64,000 nucleotides of DNA, from assembly GCF_000499845.2 (NCBI RefSeq), contig NC_023759.2:20444864-20508863 (forward strand). The letters run 5' to 3'. The translations under genes and the position numbers were made by a program. Source of the DNA: Phaseolus vulgaris. Its lineage: Eukaryota > Streptophyta > Magnoliopsida > Fabales > Fabaceae. The number at the start of each line of letters is the position of its first letter. Within the stretch, counting starts at the first letter, position 1. Below are positions 21,179 to 33,881 of this stretch, in pieces. The notes under the pieces were generated by a model. It made no database searches, had not been told where the DNA came from, and saw only the letters and a list, made by a program, of their open reading frames with translations.

Positions 21179-22382
21179 TCATTCATCATCATCAGCATAT
21201 TGAAGATCAAAGATTTGATTCTGTACAGCCTCGATTTGTTCATCTAGAGTCATGAAGCGTGCATCCATGCTGTTAAACCTGTTATCAATCCTCTGGAAAT
21301 TGCTGACACATAGATCATGGAGATTTCTTTGATTCTCCGCAAAGCTATCAAGCCTATTAACCATGAGTCTCTCAAAAGGAGACATGGTTTGCATTGTTTC
21401 TTCTTGATTCCCAGCACCAGCACTAGGTCCAACATCTTGATGTGCTTCAAGTAGATCTTCATGTTGAAAATCCATATCAGCAGGTTCATCTTGTTCATGA
21501 TCAGCAACAGCACTAGATGAGGCACCAAAGTCACCATCTTTGTTAATCCATTTGCCACCTACTTTGGTAAAACCCATTTTTCTGAGTGATCCATTGTTCA
21601 ACTCTTGAGTTGACTTGACCAACTCAGATGTTTCATCCTTTAGGTTCACTTCAAAATAGAGTAGAAATTTAGATACCAAAACAGCATATGGATAGTGATA
21701 GTCACTTAACCTCATTGCCTTTTGCATGTGCTCTTTGATGATGTGGATCCAATTGATTTTGATCTTCTTCATGATGCAGAAGATGTACACCAGATCCTCC
21801 TTAGTAAGAACAAAATGATTGCTCCCCCTTGGTGTTAGAATCCAAGTCACAATGAGGGCTAACAACCTTTCATCAAGCTTTAGGCCTCCAACCGAGCAAG
21901 TCCCAACTTGAGCATTTTGGTTCTTCAAGCAACTCTTGTAGTATTGGATTTTGTTGAAATCCTCCACTACTCCAAGGTTTCCCTTGTTAATTCTGAGGTC
22001 TGAGTACTTTTAGACCAGCAACAGCAGTCCACACATCATATGTGATCTCCATATCTACACCTTTTACATGAGAAACTAGGTTGTTTCCCTCAAACTTGAG
22101 AATTATGTAGAACACCCTTATTAAATCTGGGTAGATGTTTCCCTTCATCTCCAGGAACTTTCTGAGAGATTGATCTTTGAGCAGCCTCCTTACATTGTCC
22201 AGCTTTTGGCTTTTCAGCCAATCAAAGCACATAACCTTGGGGTTGTTTATCACTTTGGTGCTTGTTTCAAACCTATATTTCTCAATTAGATCATTGTCTC
22301 CAGAAAACCATCCTTCTAGCCTTCCTCCAGACCTTACAGCTCTGGTTTTGACTCTCTTTGAGGTGGGAGGAGTTGAGTCCAT
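21179..22382 (-). pseudogene. NoPol-2 ORF2, 'putative plant transposon protein' family, frameshifted
   Basis: ATG at 22380-22382 gives MDSTPPTSKRVKTRAVR. The frame continues through GRLEGWFSGDNDLIEKYR and DLIRVFYIILKFEGN, then shifts by one base near 22000 (after AVAGLK). The downstream frame holds LDERLLALIVTWILTPRGSN, KINWIHIIKEHM, GKWINKDG and the coiled-coil end SNFQRIDNRFNSMDARFM to YADDDE. Here the Trp codon that is TAG in NoPol-1 is intact, so the three copies carry different lesions. Role unknown; see NoPol-1 ORF2 for family features. Confidence 0.7.
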
Positions 22383-23072
22383 GATGGCAGAGAAGAAAAC
22401 AGAGAAAAGCTCACTCACATATTTTGCAAGAGATGTTGCAATTGGTTGTTCTTGTGGAAGAGATAAGCTGCAACAGATTTTATAGCAGTAATAGAATTAA
22501 AAAGCATTCAATGACATGAGTGGGTACCAGATTTTCAAAGAGAGAGGACTTGACCCTGCCCTGCACAGAAAACGTCAGAAAAGGTTGAAAATCACATGGT
22601 CTTTACATGTGATCTTTGACTAGTCATTAAGGCTCTTGAATTTCCAAGATTTTGGAATATATTCCTGCATGACTGTTGTAACTTCTCTCTGAACGTGATC
22701 AGCTTTCAACACAGGTTCATTGACCAAGGATTCTCTCTTTAAATTGATCTGCAACGGATAGAAATTCAAAATAGAAATTAAATTGATTTCTTTACAATGC
22801 TGTCAGGCTCAAAACAATCGGTTGTTTTTCTGCAACAGTTAAAACTGATTTTGAATTTTAACCATGAGCAGAAAGAGTTCAAAGCAGATGAAGTTAAGCA
22901 TTTTAAAGAAGATATTTAACCATGAGAAAGAACTTTAAAACAGAAATTAAGAACAGAGAAAGGAAGGTCTTATCCTTTATATTGTTCTTTCCATAAGCCA
23001 TGTGCTTTATGATCAAGAAGCCTCTTTTAACTGTTGAGGGCCTTTGGACAAATGCAGAGCATTGATTCAGCT

Positions 23073-24340
23073 TCAATGTTGGTTTTTATCTTCCAAAAAC
23101 TTGATCATATGACTTAGTCCTTCACACTTCTTTAGAATTCCTGCACAAGCATGAGTTGAAGCAACAAGATTTGGTCCCTTTGTGGGTCCAATTGATTTCT
23201 TTTTCTCATTTGGAACCTCACATCCTTTAGGAATCCATTTCATGTAGCCTCTAGGAACAGAGAACTTTCTTATTTTGCAGAATCTAACCGAATGGCCCTT
23301 TTTCATGCAATAAAAGCATGTAACAACCGGTTGTTTCGATTTAATAATCGGTTGTTTTACTGGCTTTCTTAAAAAAAATTTGAAAACTTATCTTGTTGGT
23401 TCTGTGGATTGAAACCTAAACCAGCCTTTCCAAAAACACAGCTTTGAGATGCCAAGACATTCTCAAAGTTAGATTTCCCTTTTGAAAGCTTGTCCACAAT
23501 GTCAACAAGATAATGAACCTTTTTCTTAAGATTTTCACAATTTTTGCAAATGAGAGTGTCACACTTGCAAGAAGAATTTTTGAAATGATTTTCTAGATTT
23601 TTGAAATCATTTTTAGATTTTTCAATCTCATCTTCAAGTGATTTTACTCTCTTTTCCAGTCAGCTGTTAAGTTCTTTCAATCGGTTGTTTGAAAGAACCA
23701 ATCGATTAGCTTCATCATGAGTTTCTTGAATAGCTTCAAGCAATTCACTATAATTTTGTTCATTTAAAGAAGCACATGAACTTACCTCACTTGAGCTACA
23801 AGATTCATCATCATCTTCAACAACTAAGCATAAGTTTTCCTTTTCTTCCTTACTTGATGATGTGCTTTTATCATTATAAGCTCTTCTTGATTTACCTTTC
23901 TTCTCATGCTTCTTGAAGTTTCTCTTGCTTCTGTTGGGACATTTAGTTTTAACATGACCCTTCTTTTTGGATTCTAAAGAAAAAGATTCAGCAGAAGATT
24001 CTTCTTTTTTCATAAATGCACTCCTTGGATTCTTGTGATACTCTTCAAGGGTATTCCACATTTCTTTGGCAGACCTACATTCTGAAACCTTGACCAGATC
24101 ATTAGAATCAAGTGCAGATACAATGATGTTCATAGCTAAACAATCAAGATGTTCAGTTTCAGAAGAATCATTTTCAGATATTGGCATGAGATAGTTCTTC
24201 GTAATGACATTTCAGATTTTCCTATCTAAAGATTCAACAAAGAATTTCATTCTTATGCACCACAAATCATATTTCATACCACAGAACAAAGGTGGTTTGT
24301 TTAAACATGCACCTTCCCCAAAAGAAAACTTTTTAGCCAT
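23073..24340 (-). pseudogene. NoPol-2 gag, internal deletion and stops
   Basis: The frame starts MAKKFSFGEGACLNKPPLFC at 24340; TGA replaces a Trp codon near 24210. ECRSAKEMWNTLEEYH is followed directly by Lys/Ser-rich sequence and the tail of a zinc knuckle (GHVKTKCPNRS), so some 130-150 residues present in NoPol-3 are missing. The frame then reads through ASLNEQNYSELLEAIQETHD to a stop at 23660. A further piece with CCHC-like GHSVRFCKIRK ends at 23073. It could not make a normal gag. Confidence 0.7.
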
Positions 24341-24399
24341 CAAAAAACAGTTTTAGGATCAACTTGAATAACTTTCAAGAACCAAACTCTGATACCAAT

Positions 24400-25533
24400 T
24401 ATTAGAATGGATGGCTTTAAACTAGAGGGGGGGTGAATTGTTTAAAGAGGGTTTTCGAAAACTTTTAAGCCAAGAATGAAATTATCTCAAGAAACAATTG
24501 ATAAGGAATTCAGTTTGCCAAAACACAAAGCAAAAACAACAGCACTAGAAAAACAATCGGTTGTTTCGCAGAAACAATCGGTTGTTTATATCAGTAAACA
24601 AATATCAAAGCTGAATGTAAAGAGATTAAAGATAGAGAGAATGCACACAGATGCTTATACTGGTTCACTCTAAACCCAGAGCTACATCCAGTCTTCTCAG
24701 AAACCATTGAGGAATTCCACTAAGCAATCAAACCTATATCACTTACAACACAACCAAGAAAGTGACCTTGATCCCCTCAAGACACACACTTCTCTTGGCC
24801 AACACATCAACACTAAGAATGCTGATCTTGATCCCCTCAAGAACACACAACACTTCTCAACAAACACACAGAAGAAACTTGTTCAACAGATACAAGGATT
24901 ACACTTGTTACAGAAGTAAATATGAAATCAATACAAGCAGAAATCTTATCTCACACACTTTGATCAAACTCAATCTCTAAGCAATCTCAACTTTTCAAAA
25001 TCTCAAAAACTGCATTCTTCAAACTCAAATATGTTTTTCTGAATATATGAAAGATGTTGTTTGTTATCAAATCTTAACAAACTATTAATTGCATTTAAAG
25101 ATTGGTCAAAGCATTAAAGACTGGAGCGTAAACAGTTAGAAAATCATTTAATGCTCAGTCAAAGAACAAAACAGTTTTTCTGTTATGGTACCAAAACAAA
25201 CAATCGGTTGTTTCCTTGAATCAATCGGTTGTTTTGGGTTTTAACAGCTCAACCATTTGAAAAATAGTTTTCAATCTTTTCTAAAAACACCTAAGTATAA
25301 AACAATCGGTTGTTTCGACAAAACAATCGGTTGTTTTTCACTTAGTTTGAAAAACACTTTTCTTTTAAAAGATTGAGAATGCCTATGCCTTGGATTCAAT
25401 CAAAGAGTGGATTACTACACAATCTACCCCAGATCCTAACTAAGACAGCTCAACAACAACAAGCACAGCCAAGCCTTCAACATCCTTCAAAGGGTTTGGA
25501 TTCTTCAAAGCTTAAACACCACTTGGTTCAACA
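24400..25533 (-). repeat. NoPol-2 5' LTR
   Basis: Direct repeat of 19634-20766, followed by TSD GGTCT. Palindrome pairs lie near 24553/24574, 25199/25220 and 25303/25324. Confidence 0.85.
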
Positions 25534-26157
25534 GGTCTGTGGGTCGAAGGAGGTGGTGTTGACGGTGGTTGTTGTGGTGGTGGTGTTGACGGCGGTTGGT
25601 GATCTTTGGTAATGGCTCGTGGTTGTGTCATTTTTTGGAGAGTTTTCAACTTTCTTACGCATGTGTGTCGTTGATTTTTCATGTTTTGGATAGGCTAATT
25701 AAACAGATCAACAAATTATAAAGTTTGTAAGTTTCAATATTAAGTAACTATCTTATGGATTATGTAACATGAAACTATATCCCGAATCCAAAATAATATT
25801 ATGGATTATTCAATCTGTAATACACCATTGTATTTCGGGATACATAACCCAAAAAGTTAATTTGAATCCAAAACTATGTTTCATGTTACATAATCTAGAA
25901 CATAAGCATTTAATTTTAAAACTTACGAATTAGGTAATCTGGACATATACCGGATCTAGAAATGAAGCAAAACTCATGATCACATGTTTCTCGAATGCTT
26001 AATCTGGTAGTTATTTTTTTATTTAAAAAATGACTTATGGATTACCCAATTCGAAAGGCATTTTTTAGTTATAATATGACTTATGGATTACCCAATCCAG
26101 AAGCTATTTTTTAGTTAGAAATGACTTATGGATTACCCAACCTAGAAGGTATTTTTT
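25534..26157. other. Unassigned interval with short imperfect repeats
   Basis: A GTGGTGGTG-rich stretch (about 25545-25605) is followed by AT-rich DNA with repeats of ATGACTTATGGATTACCCAA (near 26030, 26085, 26120) and inverted pieces around ATGTAACATGAAACTAT (25764) and ATAGTTTCATGTTACAT-like sequence (25875-25895). The inverted pair suggests the edges of a small foldback element. No gene recognised. Confidence 0.4.
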
Positions 26158-26900
26158 AGTAGACTTGGTGTGTAAACCAACACCCAAGTCAGATACTTTA
26201 AGTAATAAAAGTTATTTATGAGTAGACTTGGTTTGTAAGCCAACACCCAAGTCAGATACTCCAACCAAAATACATTAATAGAGTAGACATGGCGTGTGAG
26301 CCGACACCCAGGTCAGATATTCTAAAGGCCAAAAGTTACGAAGAAAATGTTGAAGACTGGATATCGTGTAGGACGACCCACCTTGGCAAATCACCCGAGT
26401 AGGCGTCTTATGCAATTTGTCCCAAGAAATACGGCCTTTCCTTGGTAAGACTCCAAGACGACCCTTCCTTGGCAAGATTTAAAGCCTAGGAGCGTCGAAG
26501 TCCATAACGATTCAGAGGGAACAACTTTTGCTCAGTAAGACTTTGAGCTCAGGTGCCCAGAATCGTGGTTGGCAATAACTAAGATTGTTTGGTTTGAGCT
26601 GGGTAAAGTGACCTGTCTCTCTAAGATTCTGAGTCCAGGTACCCTAAGCGTATACCATGAGGTAGTACGTTCTCTCCTCAGTAAGATTTTGAGTCCAGGA
26701 GGTACTGAACCGCGATTAACACTAACTAAGAGCACCTAGCTAAAGGAATGGAGGGCAACCCACCTCAGCGTCGGTGAAGCCATCCAAGCTCGGGCACTCT
26801 GTGGAAAAGAACCAAGATTAACCCTATGAGGTAGAAATGCACCACGAAGGTGTTAAGAGTAGACTTGGTGTGTAAGCCAACACTCAAGTTAGATACTCCA
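26158..26900 (+). repeat. Degenerate tandem repeats in a 3' UTR
   Basis: AGTAGACTTGGTGTGTAAAC and variants begin at 26158, 26221, 26282 and 26858, the first three about 62 bases apart, each with CCAACACCCAAGTCAGATACT. Between them a second set of imperfect units (AGTAAGATTTTGAGTCCAGG, CTTCCTTGGCAAGA) recurs. Confidence 0.6.
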
Positions 26901-27399
26901 AGCCACTAAAGGTTGTCAAGGACAGACTTGTGTAGAGATTGGCCCCAAGTTAGATTCTCAAGTCACCCCTAACCTTGGGGAAGGATGTGTGAAGAAAGCG
27001 AATAAACTTTCCAAGTGCAAAAGTCCTGCGCAACCAAGTCGAAAAACCTAATCCCTTGCTCATGTAGCCTAGTCAACGCTCAAGCAAGTGAGACATCCTT
27101 TGCGACCAGAAGGCACAGGTCGTCCATGAGATAGATCCGCTGAGAGCACTATAGTTTACCATGCTTGATCGGTGTATTACATTGCTAAGGTGGTCGGTTA
27201 TATTTTTATCAGCTGATTAAGTTATGATAGTCGTGTTTACCGAGACATGCTAGTCGAGGTGTGACAAAGACAAACAAGTTAAATAAATAAAGGTACTGAT
27301 ATATACAAAAAGTTTGAGAAATTGTTCAAAGAGCTACAAAAAGCAGTTGATTATAGGAAGACTCAAGACTCTACTCCTCCTCATCCACCAGCTGGCCAT

Positions 27400-28778
27400 C
27401 TACCATGGTCTTGCCCAAACCAAGTTGGGAGAAATCCATTTCAGGGTAGATTCCCGAAGGTTGAGCGATAGCATCCTCAAAACCTGCCAGGTATGAGTTG
27501 ACAGCATCATCGGTAAGAGCCTATTGACCTTCTCCAGCTTCTCATCCTTTTGGACCAACTTTTTGCCCCTCTTGGCCAACTCCTCCTTCAATCTTTCCAC
27601 CTCGGCCTGGAGCTCCGCATTCTTGTTAGACATTTGCAAGACCTCGTTGGACTTTTCAGTTAGTAGAGCCTTGGCCTCTTGTTGCGACCTTTGGAGCTCC
27701 TCTGTTTCTTGTTGGAGCCTACCAACTTGCTGCGAGAGCTCAACAACCTTGTGGGTTTCCTCCTTGGCTGAGCCTTTACAACCCGTTAGTTTGGAGATAG
27801 CCAGGCAGTTCGCAGTCAAGGCTTGTCCTAGTTGCCTCACTGCCTGCTCCACCAGCTGGTCCTCCTCCAAGCTCTCTAGCTTTTCTTTGGCTTACGCAGA
27901 TAGTAGGGTCTTCTCGAGGAAGGTGGGGGCATCCAAGTTAGGATCCCACAGTCCCCCCTCTAGCACACTTGCACCCGCACTCTCCTGCACCACTCTGCCG
28001 TCAGAAGGAGGTGAACTGGGTGGAAAAGCTTGAGGAGAACGTGCGCGACCATCTAGAGCAGAGTGTTCAACAGTCTTAGCGACAGCCATTCGCCTCCTCT
28101 TGGAGACTGGCCCAAAGTAGGTTTCTTCATCATCGGAAGGAACAACCTCAGGAACGGTCTTGAGCTTCAAATCTTTAGCAGGTGAAGCTTGGGCGGTTGC
28201 CCTCATCTTTTTGGCCCTAGCCACCAAATCCTTTTTGTTAAGCATATCCAGCATGTTGTCTGCATAAGAAAATAGGGGAAATTCAGTAAACAAATATACC
28301 AGTCTGCACCATCAAGAGTAAATGAGGAAGAGATACCAATATATGCTTTAAGTCCCACTGGGGAGAACTCTTTGCTTATGAGAGTGGCTATATCAAAAAC
28401 CACCTTTAAGCTGGAGAAGAAAAGGCACACCTCTCATTCCTGTTGGGGAATGTCCTCCAAGCATCTGACACCTTGGAATCTTGGTTTCTCAGTCCAATAC
28501 AAGGGGAACTCATCTAGAAGAGTTGGGTCCCTCTTATTGCAGTGGATTTTCAGGAATTTGCACTTGAAACCCTTATAAGATTGCTAGAAGAGTGATAGCA
28601 AGGCTCTCCCAGCCACCCCGTTGAAGGACACCCACAACTGGCGACCTAGGCGTTTGGCCTCAAAGAAGTGCAAGAAGACCTCCACTGATGGCAGATGGTT
28701 GATGGTCGAAGTGGGTGCAAAGAATGGAAATACCCCAAACAAACGCCCGATTATTTGGATGTAGCTGGGCAGGGGCAA
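27400..28778 (-). pseudogene. Antisense ORF of a Tat-like element (Transposase_28-like), damaged
   Basis: On the minus strand: HLPSVEVFLHFFEAKRLGRQ, LWVSFNGVAGRALLSLF, then TAG where the plus-strand copy has Gln. After GLKAYIG there is a GT-AG intron of about 75 bases (about 28335-28260). Then DMLNKKDLVARAKKMRA, an acidic/Pro-rich stretch and a long coiled coil (QQVGRLQQETEELQRSQQEA) to the stop at 27400. A further stop lies near 27892. The homologous copy at 34429-37873 shares the order and the intron position. The family ('putative gypsy type transposon') has no known activity. Confidence 0.6.
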
Positions 28779-29614
28779 CGTTAATTTCGGTGAGGAGAGC
28801 TTTCTCGAAATTATATAAGGGAAGGCGGAGAAGAAATTTTTTTAAAACAATGGTGTAGAAATAACAGAAAGGACCATTTGGTTCCGAGGATTCATCGCAA
28901 CATATCTACTCATCCTCCCTACAGGGCACTAGCTTAAGGCCTTTATCACTAGCTTAAGGACCATTTTTTTGGGACGTTCTCTTTTCATATAAAGCATTAT
29001 TTTCTCATGGGAGGTATACATAGTGGTTTCTCCTAAAAGGGTATCAGAAGCTCAGGGGTACAGTTTACGGTTATCCATCACTCAGATTATCTAAAACAAG
29101 CATAGTACAAGCACACATTCAGGCAATGCTTCAAGGTTCAAGAAAGAAGACGAAGCTAAATAGACATAGCAATCAGAATCTAATGAATGCAGAACAGTCC
29201 CAGAACAGTTGATATGATGAAAACTTTAAATGATACTAGTACATAGTCATGAATCAGAGGGGGTGTCTTGGTTCGAAGAACGAGTCGAGGCGAGGAGGTT
29301 GCCAGGGTGAGGAAGGAGGTCCAAAGAGTTTGAGTGAAGGCGCGAAAGCTTTGTGAAAGGAAAATGGAACAGTGAGAAATGACGAAGTTTTTCAAACGTT
29401 ATAAAACATAGAGTTGGGAAGGGCAAACGACAATGTTTCCTAGCTGTTAATGAAAGGCCATGTGTGCTCTCATGATGGAGTGTGGTGAAACGTCCACTCA
29501 GAAACGCTTCGTGCTTCGCACTGCACATGGAACTACCCTCAAGACACGTGAGCCACCAAAACCGAGCAAGTAGTCTTTTTGCTGAAACAAGCTCAGCTCG
29601 AACCTGGGGAGCTT

Positions 29615-30563
29615 TGTTTATGAGTTTTTGTTTTTAAGCAGAGTATGGTGAGAAACCCAAAGAATATTCCCACTGGACACGAACTTAACCAAGTGGTTAA
29701 GTAAGTTTGAAGGTTCACTTCTAGAGGGTAAAGAGAAAAACACAAATAAGGTGATTATGATGATGAAGAGACTTGCAAAAATGAAAAGAACATAAAAGAT
29801 GAAGAATGATAAGTAAAAACCAAAATAAAAGACAAGTATAACAACATAAAGAGGAAAGATAACGGTGGCACAAAAAGAAGATAAAAAAAGGAAGGGATGA
29901 AGGAAGTTTATGGAAGAAGATGGGTTGTCAGGCCACTTGGAGAAGGAGGTACTCCAAGATGACTGATAAAAGAGTCGCCACTTGAGGTGATGCACTCAAG
30001 ATAAGACCCAAGAATAAGAGAACACTAGTCTCACTAAACACTCATGCATAGTTTCTTTACTATAAGCGAATTCAATGTGTCAATACATGGACGAAGACAC
30101 CCTTTATATAGGAATGAGTGACTTGGAAGGCAAGATGAGTAAAGGGTAGAATGAGAAAGGGAAAGGGGTGGCCTACGGGTTTGACAAAGGTCAAAACCAC
30201 CCTTTAAGCCTTGTTTCTAGAAGTTAGGTTAAAAACCCAAATCCTAGGTGCATGCATCATGAAAAATGGGCTTGGCACAAACCCAATTTGCTAAATACAC
30301 TCTTATTTATGATATGTAAACCTACTATGCCTTATTCTTCTATTTGGACCCTCAAAGTGAGCCTAATTTATTTACACACATTTGTTTTGTAAAAATACTA
30401 GAAGAAAGAACATTTGATGCTCTGGTCTATGTCAGTTCTTCTTCTGCTGAGGTCCTTCTTAAGGTTTGGTGGGGCCTTGTCTTGGATGCTGATATGATTA
30501 ATCTAGTTGTGCAGTATCTGTTATGTCTTTGGTCATCTTCTTGGCTAATTGGATTGTATCACA
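29615..30563. repeat. LTR-like sequence, boundaries uncertain
   Basis: It starts TGTTTATGAG right after the purine tract, but contains CACCCTTTATATAGG (30097-30111), which read on the minus strand is a TATA box like that of the Gypsy-F LTR. A minus-strand LTR could begin TGTGATACAATCC at 30563. The two readings conflict and I cannot close a TSD. Reading frames here are not gene-like. Confidence 0.35.
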
Positions 30564-32277
30564 ATGTAATATTTCTTAATTGTTGTTATTTATGAATGTT
30601 TATTTAAATTCAATTCATATGATTTGATTGAATGATTAATGTTTGATATGTGAGGAATAATCATTCATGGCTTTAGAACTTGAATGATGTTGGGAAACAA
30701 ATTCATTTTCTGAACTCTTTCAAATCAACCAAGTAGGTCAAAGTTTGGGAACAAAATTGAGTATTTGGCTTGAATTGTTCCATCTTAATTCTGAAGCGAG
30801 CTAATTGTAAGTCAAAGAATTAATTATGATAGTTTATTGTTCTAGATAGCCATGATTAACGGATTAACTTGGCCATAAGAAACCGTGAACTTGAAGAATT
30901 TGTAAGTAACATCTCCGAAAGAGATTTACAAAGTGATTTAATCCCAATATTTGTTGTGAATATCTAAACTTCTCCTTCTTGCATCTAGTTTCAATCTTAC
31001 TATTTATATTATCTATAATTATCTATTATATCTATTAAATATCATCTATGCACCCCAAAACCATCATATCCTTACTTCACTTTGAACGATATTACTATCG
31101 TGGTTATCTTTAGTCCTTGTGGATACGAAAATACTTTTTATCATCTACACTATAATTGAGTTTGTCCACTTGCTAAAAATAAAAATAAAAATAAAACTCC
31201 AATCAATATAATAGTTGTGTTAGAAATCTTATCACACATTATAGTGTTTGTTATAATCAAAACTCATAGAATCTCTTATCACAAGACTTTCTAATGAGTG
31301 TTAGACCGTCTATCAGGTACTAGACTATCTAACATCTTAACACCTAGCCTTGGTCATGTCAGTGGGTGGTGTTAGGTGTTTCCCCCGCAAGTGGCATAGG
31401 GTTTCTTTATCTATTGTTAGGTGTTTGCCATTTTGTTCAAGTATGTGTGACCCATGAGGGTTTACCTCCAACATTTTGTCATTGGTACATTTTCTTGGTG
31501 CAACACGTTGATTTGTTCATTGTTTCACTTCTTTAGTTCAATTAACTTCTTTTTGTAGTTCGACTAATAATGTCATTCGGTCTCGCTAGTTACTTGGATG
31601 TTTAGTAATCAATACAATTTAATGTTTATCATATTCCTTGTTGAAACCATATAATCTTATACAATTCATCTCAACTCCACAATGGAGGTATTAAATGTTC
31701 TTATTACTAAGGTGATCTTATAAGACTATCTTCCTATATGCATAAGGGAATAAGAGTAAAAAATTTGCAATTAATGAATAGAATATGTAACCAATATCAA
31801 ACTATTTATATAACTTTAATAAACCTTTTATCTAAATGACCTAGGTTAACTAGAGCTAGTTTACTTAATATCTAATTATTGTTTGTTCTTGTAATTATAC
31901 AAATAATCTTTCTTATGTAACTAATATGAGATAACGTCATTGTAGATACCATATATTATTTAAATATATATATAAATAAATAAATAAATAGTAAGTATGC
32001 CATTATGTCTATTTTTAATGATAACAAAAACTAGAATTAATAAATATTACTAACATTTACATTAAAGTTGTAGGAAATTGTGAAGATAAAAAATAATTAT
32101 AAAAATATTTTTTTACTAACTTTATGATATTATAGTTATATAATAATAGTGTTTGAAATTTTCATTAAAATAGAAATAAAATGGTGATAAAATATATATA
32201 AAAAATAGTTATAAATCTTTTAATTATTATTAATTGTCATAACTATAGAAAAAATGCTTTCAATATTTTATGATAGT
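30564..32277. other. AT-rich stretch without recognised genes
   Basis: The sequence around 31090-31160 (CCTTGTGGATACGAAAATAC) resembles the 3' part of some plant LTRs, but I find no partner. From 31900 to 32277 it is very AT-rich with TATA runs and may be the host DNA flanking the large nest. ATAGT at 32273-32277 is the left TSD candidate. Confidence 0.4.
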
Positions 32278-33141
32278 TGTTCCTGCTGGTTGACTTGATT
32301 GCCTTCGTACGTCCACAACGATCACACGCCCAATCTTCTGTGCCTTCGTTTGTGCTTTCCTGCGATCAAACACCTGAAATTGCAAAGACAAAGGGACGCC
32401 CTAGAGGTCGTTTGCAAGTCAATACTAGGGCTAATACTAGGGCTAAGAAACACCAAAACACTTAGCCGTAAAAACTCTTTGAAATCTGTATGTGTATTCG
32501 CGTGAATGTTGCGTACCTTATTAGGTTTATTACTTCCTTTTATATACTCTAGGGTTCCGTTGTTTCCTCTATCCACAATTAGGGTACCTGAGGGTGTGCC
32601 TTAGCGCCGCTATCACCCACTCTTAGGGCAATCTAGCGCGTAAGGCTCCCTTACTGGAGTGCAACCTCTGACGGGATGACCACCTGGGTACCAACTTATG
32701 CACCTAATCTCTGGGGCCATCCGTCATGGGAGTGCCCTAGCTGCTCACGTACCATGCATGAAGCCTACCACTGGTACGTAACCCTTACGAGCTTTAGCTC
32801 TCCCAGTGGCTCTTTACTTATGTTACGCCTGAACGCGTCATTCACACCACACGCATGGACCCATCGTGATCTAGACTTCTCCCTACTGATAACTGGTGTA
32901 TGGTTTAGGATCCACCTCTCGTGGCCCAGCTCTGTTGTTTGAGTCACCGATGTCCGATGTCACTTCGCCCTCACTTTGTGACCGAGGACACTTCAACACA
33001 TCCTGGTGATCGACGCCTGACCACTCTTCGGCACCTTGGCTGACGTGTCTCGTGAGACACTGGCCCACGCCACTCGTGGGACCCAGCCTACGTGGCCCAC
33101 CATTACTAGCGGTCAACTACGTTTGAGGATTGGTCGGTACA
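32278..33141 (-). repeat. Lone LTR related to the Gypsy-F LTR
   Basis: Starts TGTTCCTGCTGGTTGACT and ends GGTCGGTACA, parallel to the Gypsy-F LTR (TGTTCTCGCCG... GGCCAGTACA). The interior shares diverged blocks such as GTACCAACTTATGCACC and CACGTACCATGCATGAAGCC. 864 bp. Flanked by ATAGT (32273-32277) and ATAGA (33142-33146). Strand is taken from similarity to Gypsy-F. Confidence 0.65.
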
Positions 33142-33146
33142 ATAGA

Positions 33147-33881
33147 TGTTCTCGCCGATTGACTCAACCACCGTTGACTTTAAAGGCAGATTGTGGCTCC
33201 TCCTATCTCCTGGGTGGTTTACGCTCTCTCCTTGGGTAGCTAATAGTGGCTTTCTTGAGACAGAGGGGGCCCTACCTGTTGATTGCACTCCGACGATCAA
33301 GTCAGTACTCGACTAGAAACAATAAGCATGTAAAGCAGTTTGAATCTTAGAAACGACATACCTTTTCTAGGGTTCTTACCACCCTTTATATAAGCTGTAA
33401 TTAGGTCAACTTCCTTATCCCCCAAGGATCTTTCCTTAAGTGGAATTAAGGTTTACTGGAGAGGCATCTTGTGACGCGTTGCACAAGCTTAGCACAGTCG
33501 CGACACAAGACTTGCATCTTCTGGAGTGCAATCTTTCTAACAGCATGGCGGCCAGGGTACCAACTCATGTACCAGCGTTGTGGCGCCATTTGTTTTGTGT
33601 GTGCCCTAATTATTCGCGTGCCATGCATGTAGTCTTTCCCTAGAAACCCTAACCCTAACTAGCTTTAGCGCCTCCAGGGAACACTTGCCTGTGCCGTACC
33701 TGAATGTACTATACACACCCCATGCATGATCCTCTCGTAATTTAGGTCTTTCTGGTATCTGGGTGTTAACTCATACTATCTGTGGAGCCCAGCTTACGTG
33801 ACCCATTATTACCATCGGACCATCGATATCTGATGTCTGATGTCTTTCTCTGGCGCCGATGACCAAGGTCTGGCCAGTACA
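33147..33881 (-). repeat. Gypsy-F 3' LTR
   Basis: 735 bp from TGTTCTCG to CCAGTACA; clear partner of 62742-63476, with substitutions throughout. TATA-like TATATAAAGGGTGG on the minus strand (about 33387-33400). Confidence 0.75.

Larger units (their letters stand above)
19634..25533 (-). mobile_element. NoPol-2: complete but internally deleted pol-less LTR element
   Basis: LTRs 19634-20766 and 24400-25533 are flanked by GGTCT at 19629-19633 and 25534-25538. Sense is the minus strand: TGGTATCAGAG (primer site) adjoins the right LTR and AAATAGGGGGAGAT (purine tract) the left one. The right LTR has TA instead of TG at its plus-strand left end (24400-24401). The LTR pair differs at dozens of positions, so it is older than NoPol-1. 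The interior has the same gag then ORF2 order, with part of gag deleted, and again no pol. Confidence 0.85.
26158..29614 (+). mobile_element. 3' portion of a Tat-like Ty3/gypsy element with antisense ORF
   Basis: The orientation is judged from a purine-rich tract (CCTGGGGAGC, 29603-29612) preceded by GCTGAAACAAGCTCAGCTCG. This matches, in inverted orientation, the tract beside the Gypsy-F 3' LTR (33882-33925). The block holds 3' UTR repeats (26158-27300) and then an ORF on the opposite strand (27400-28778), the layout known for Tat-lineage elements such as Grande. Gag and pol are absent, and the left boundary with 25534-26157 is not defined. The LTR that should follow the tract may start at TGTTTATGAG (29615). 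Confidence 0.55.

Noticed and set aside
29615..30563. Defined 3' LTR of the Tat-like fragment
   Set aside because: TATA orientation suggests the opposite strand and no TSD could be closed, so only an uncertain LTR-like region is listed.
32277..33643. Several short frames in the lone LTR and Gypsy-F LTR
   Set aside because: Found in LTRs only, with no conservation between the two Gypsy-F LTRs beyond nucleotide similarity.
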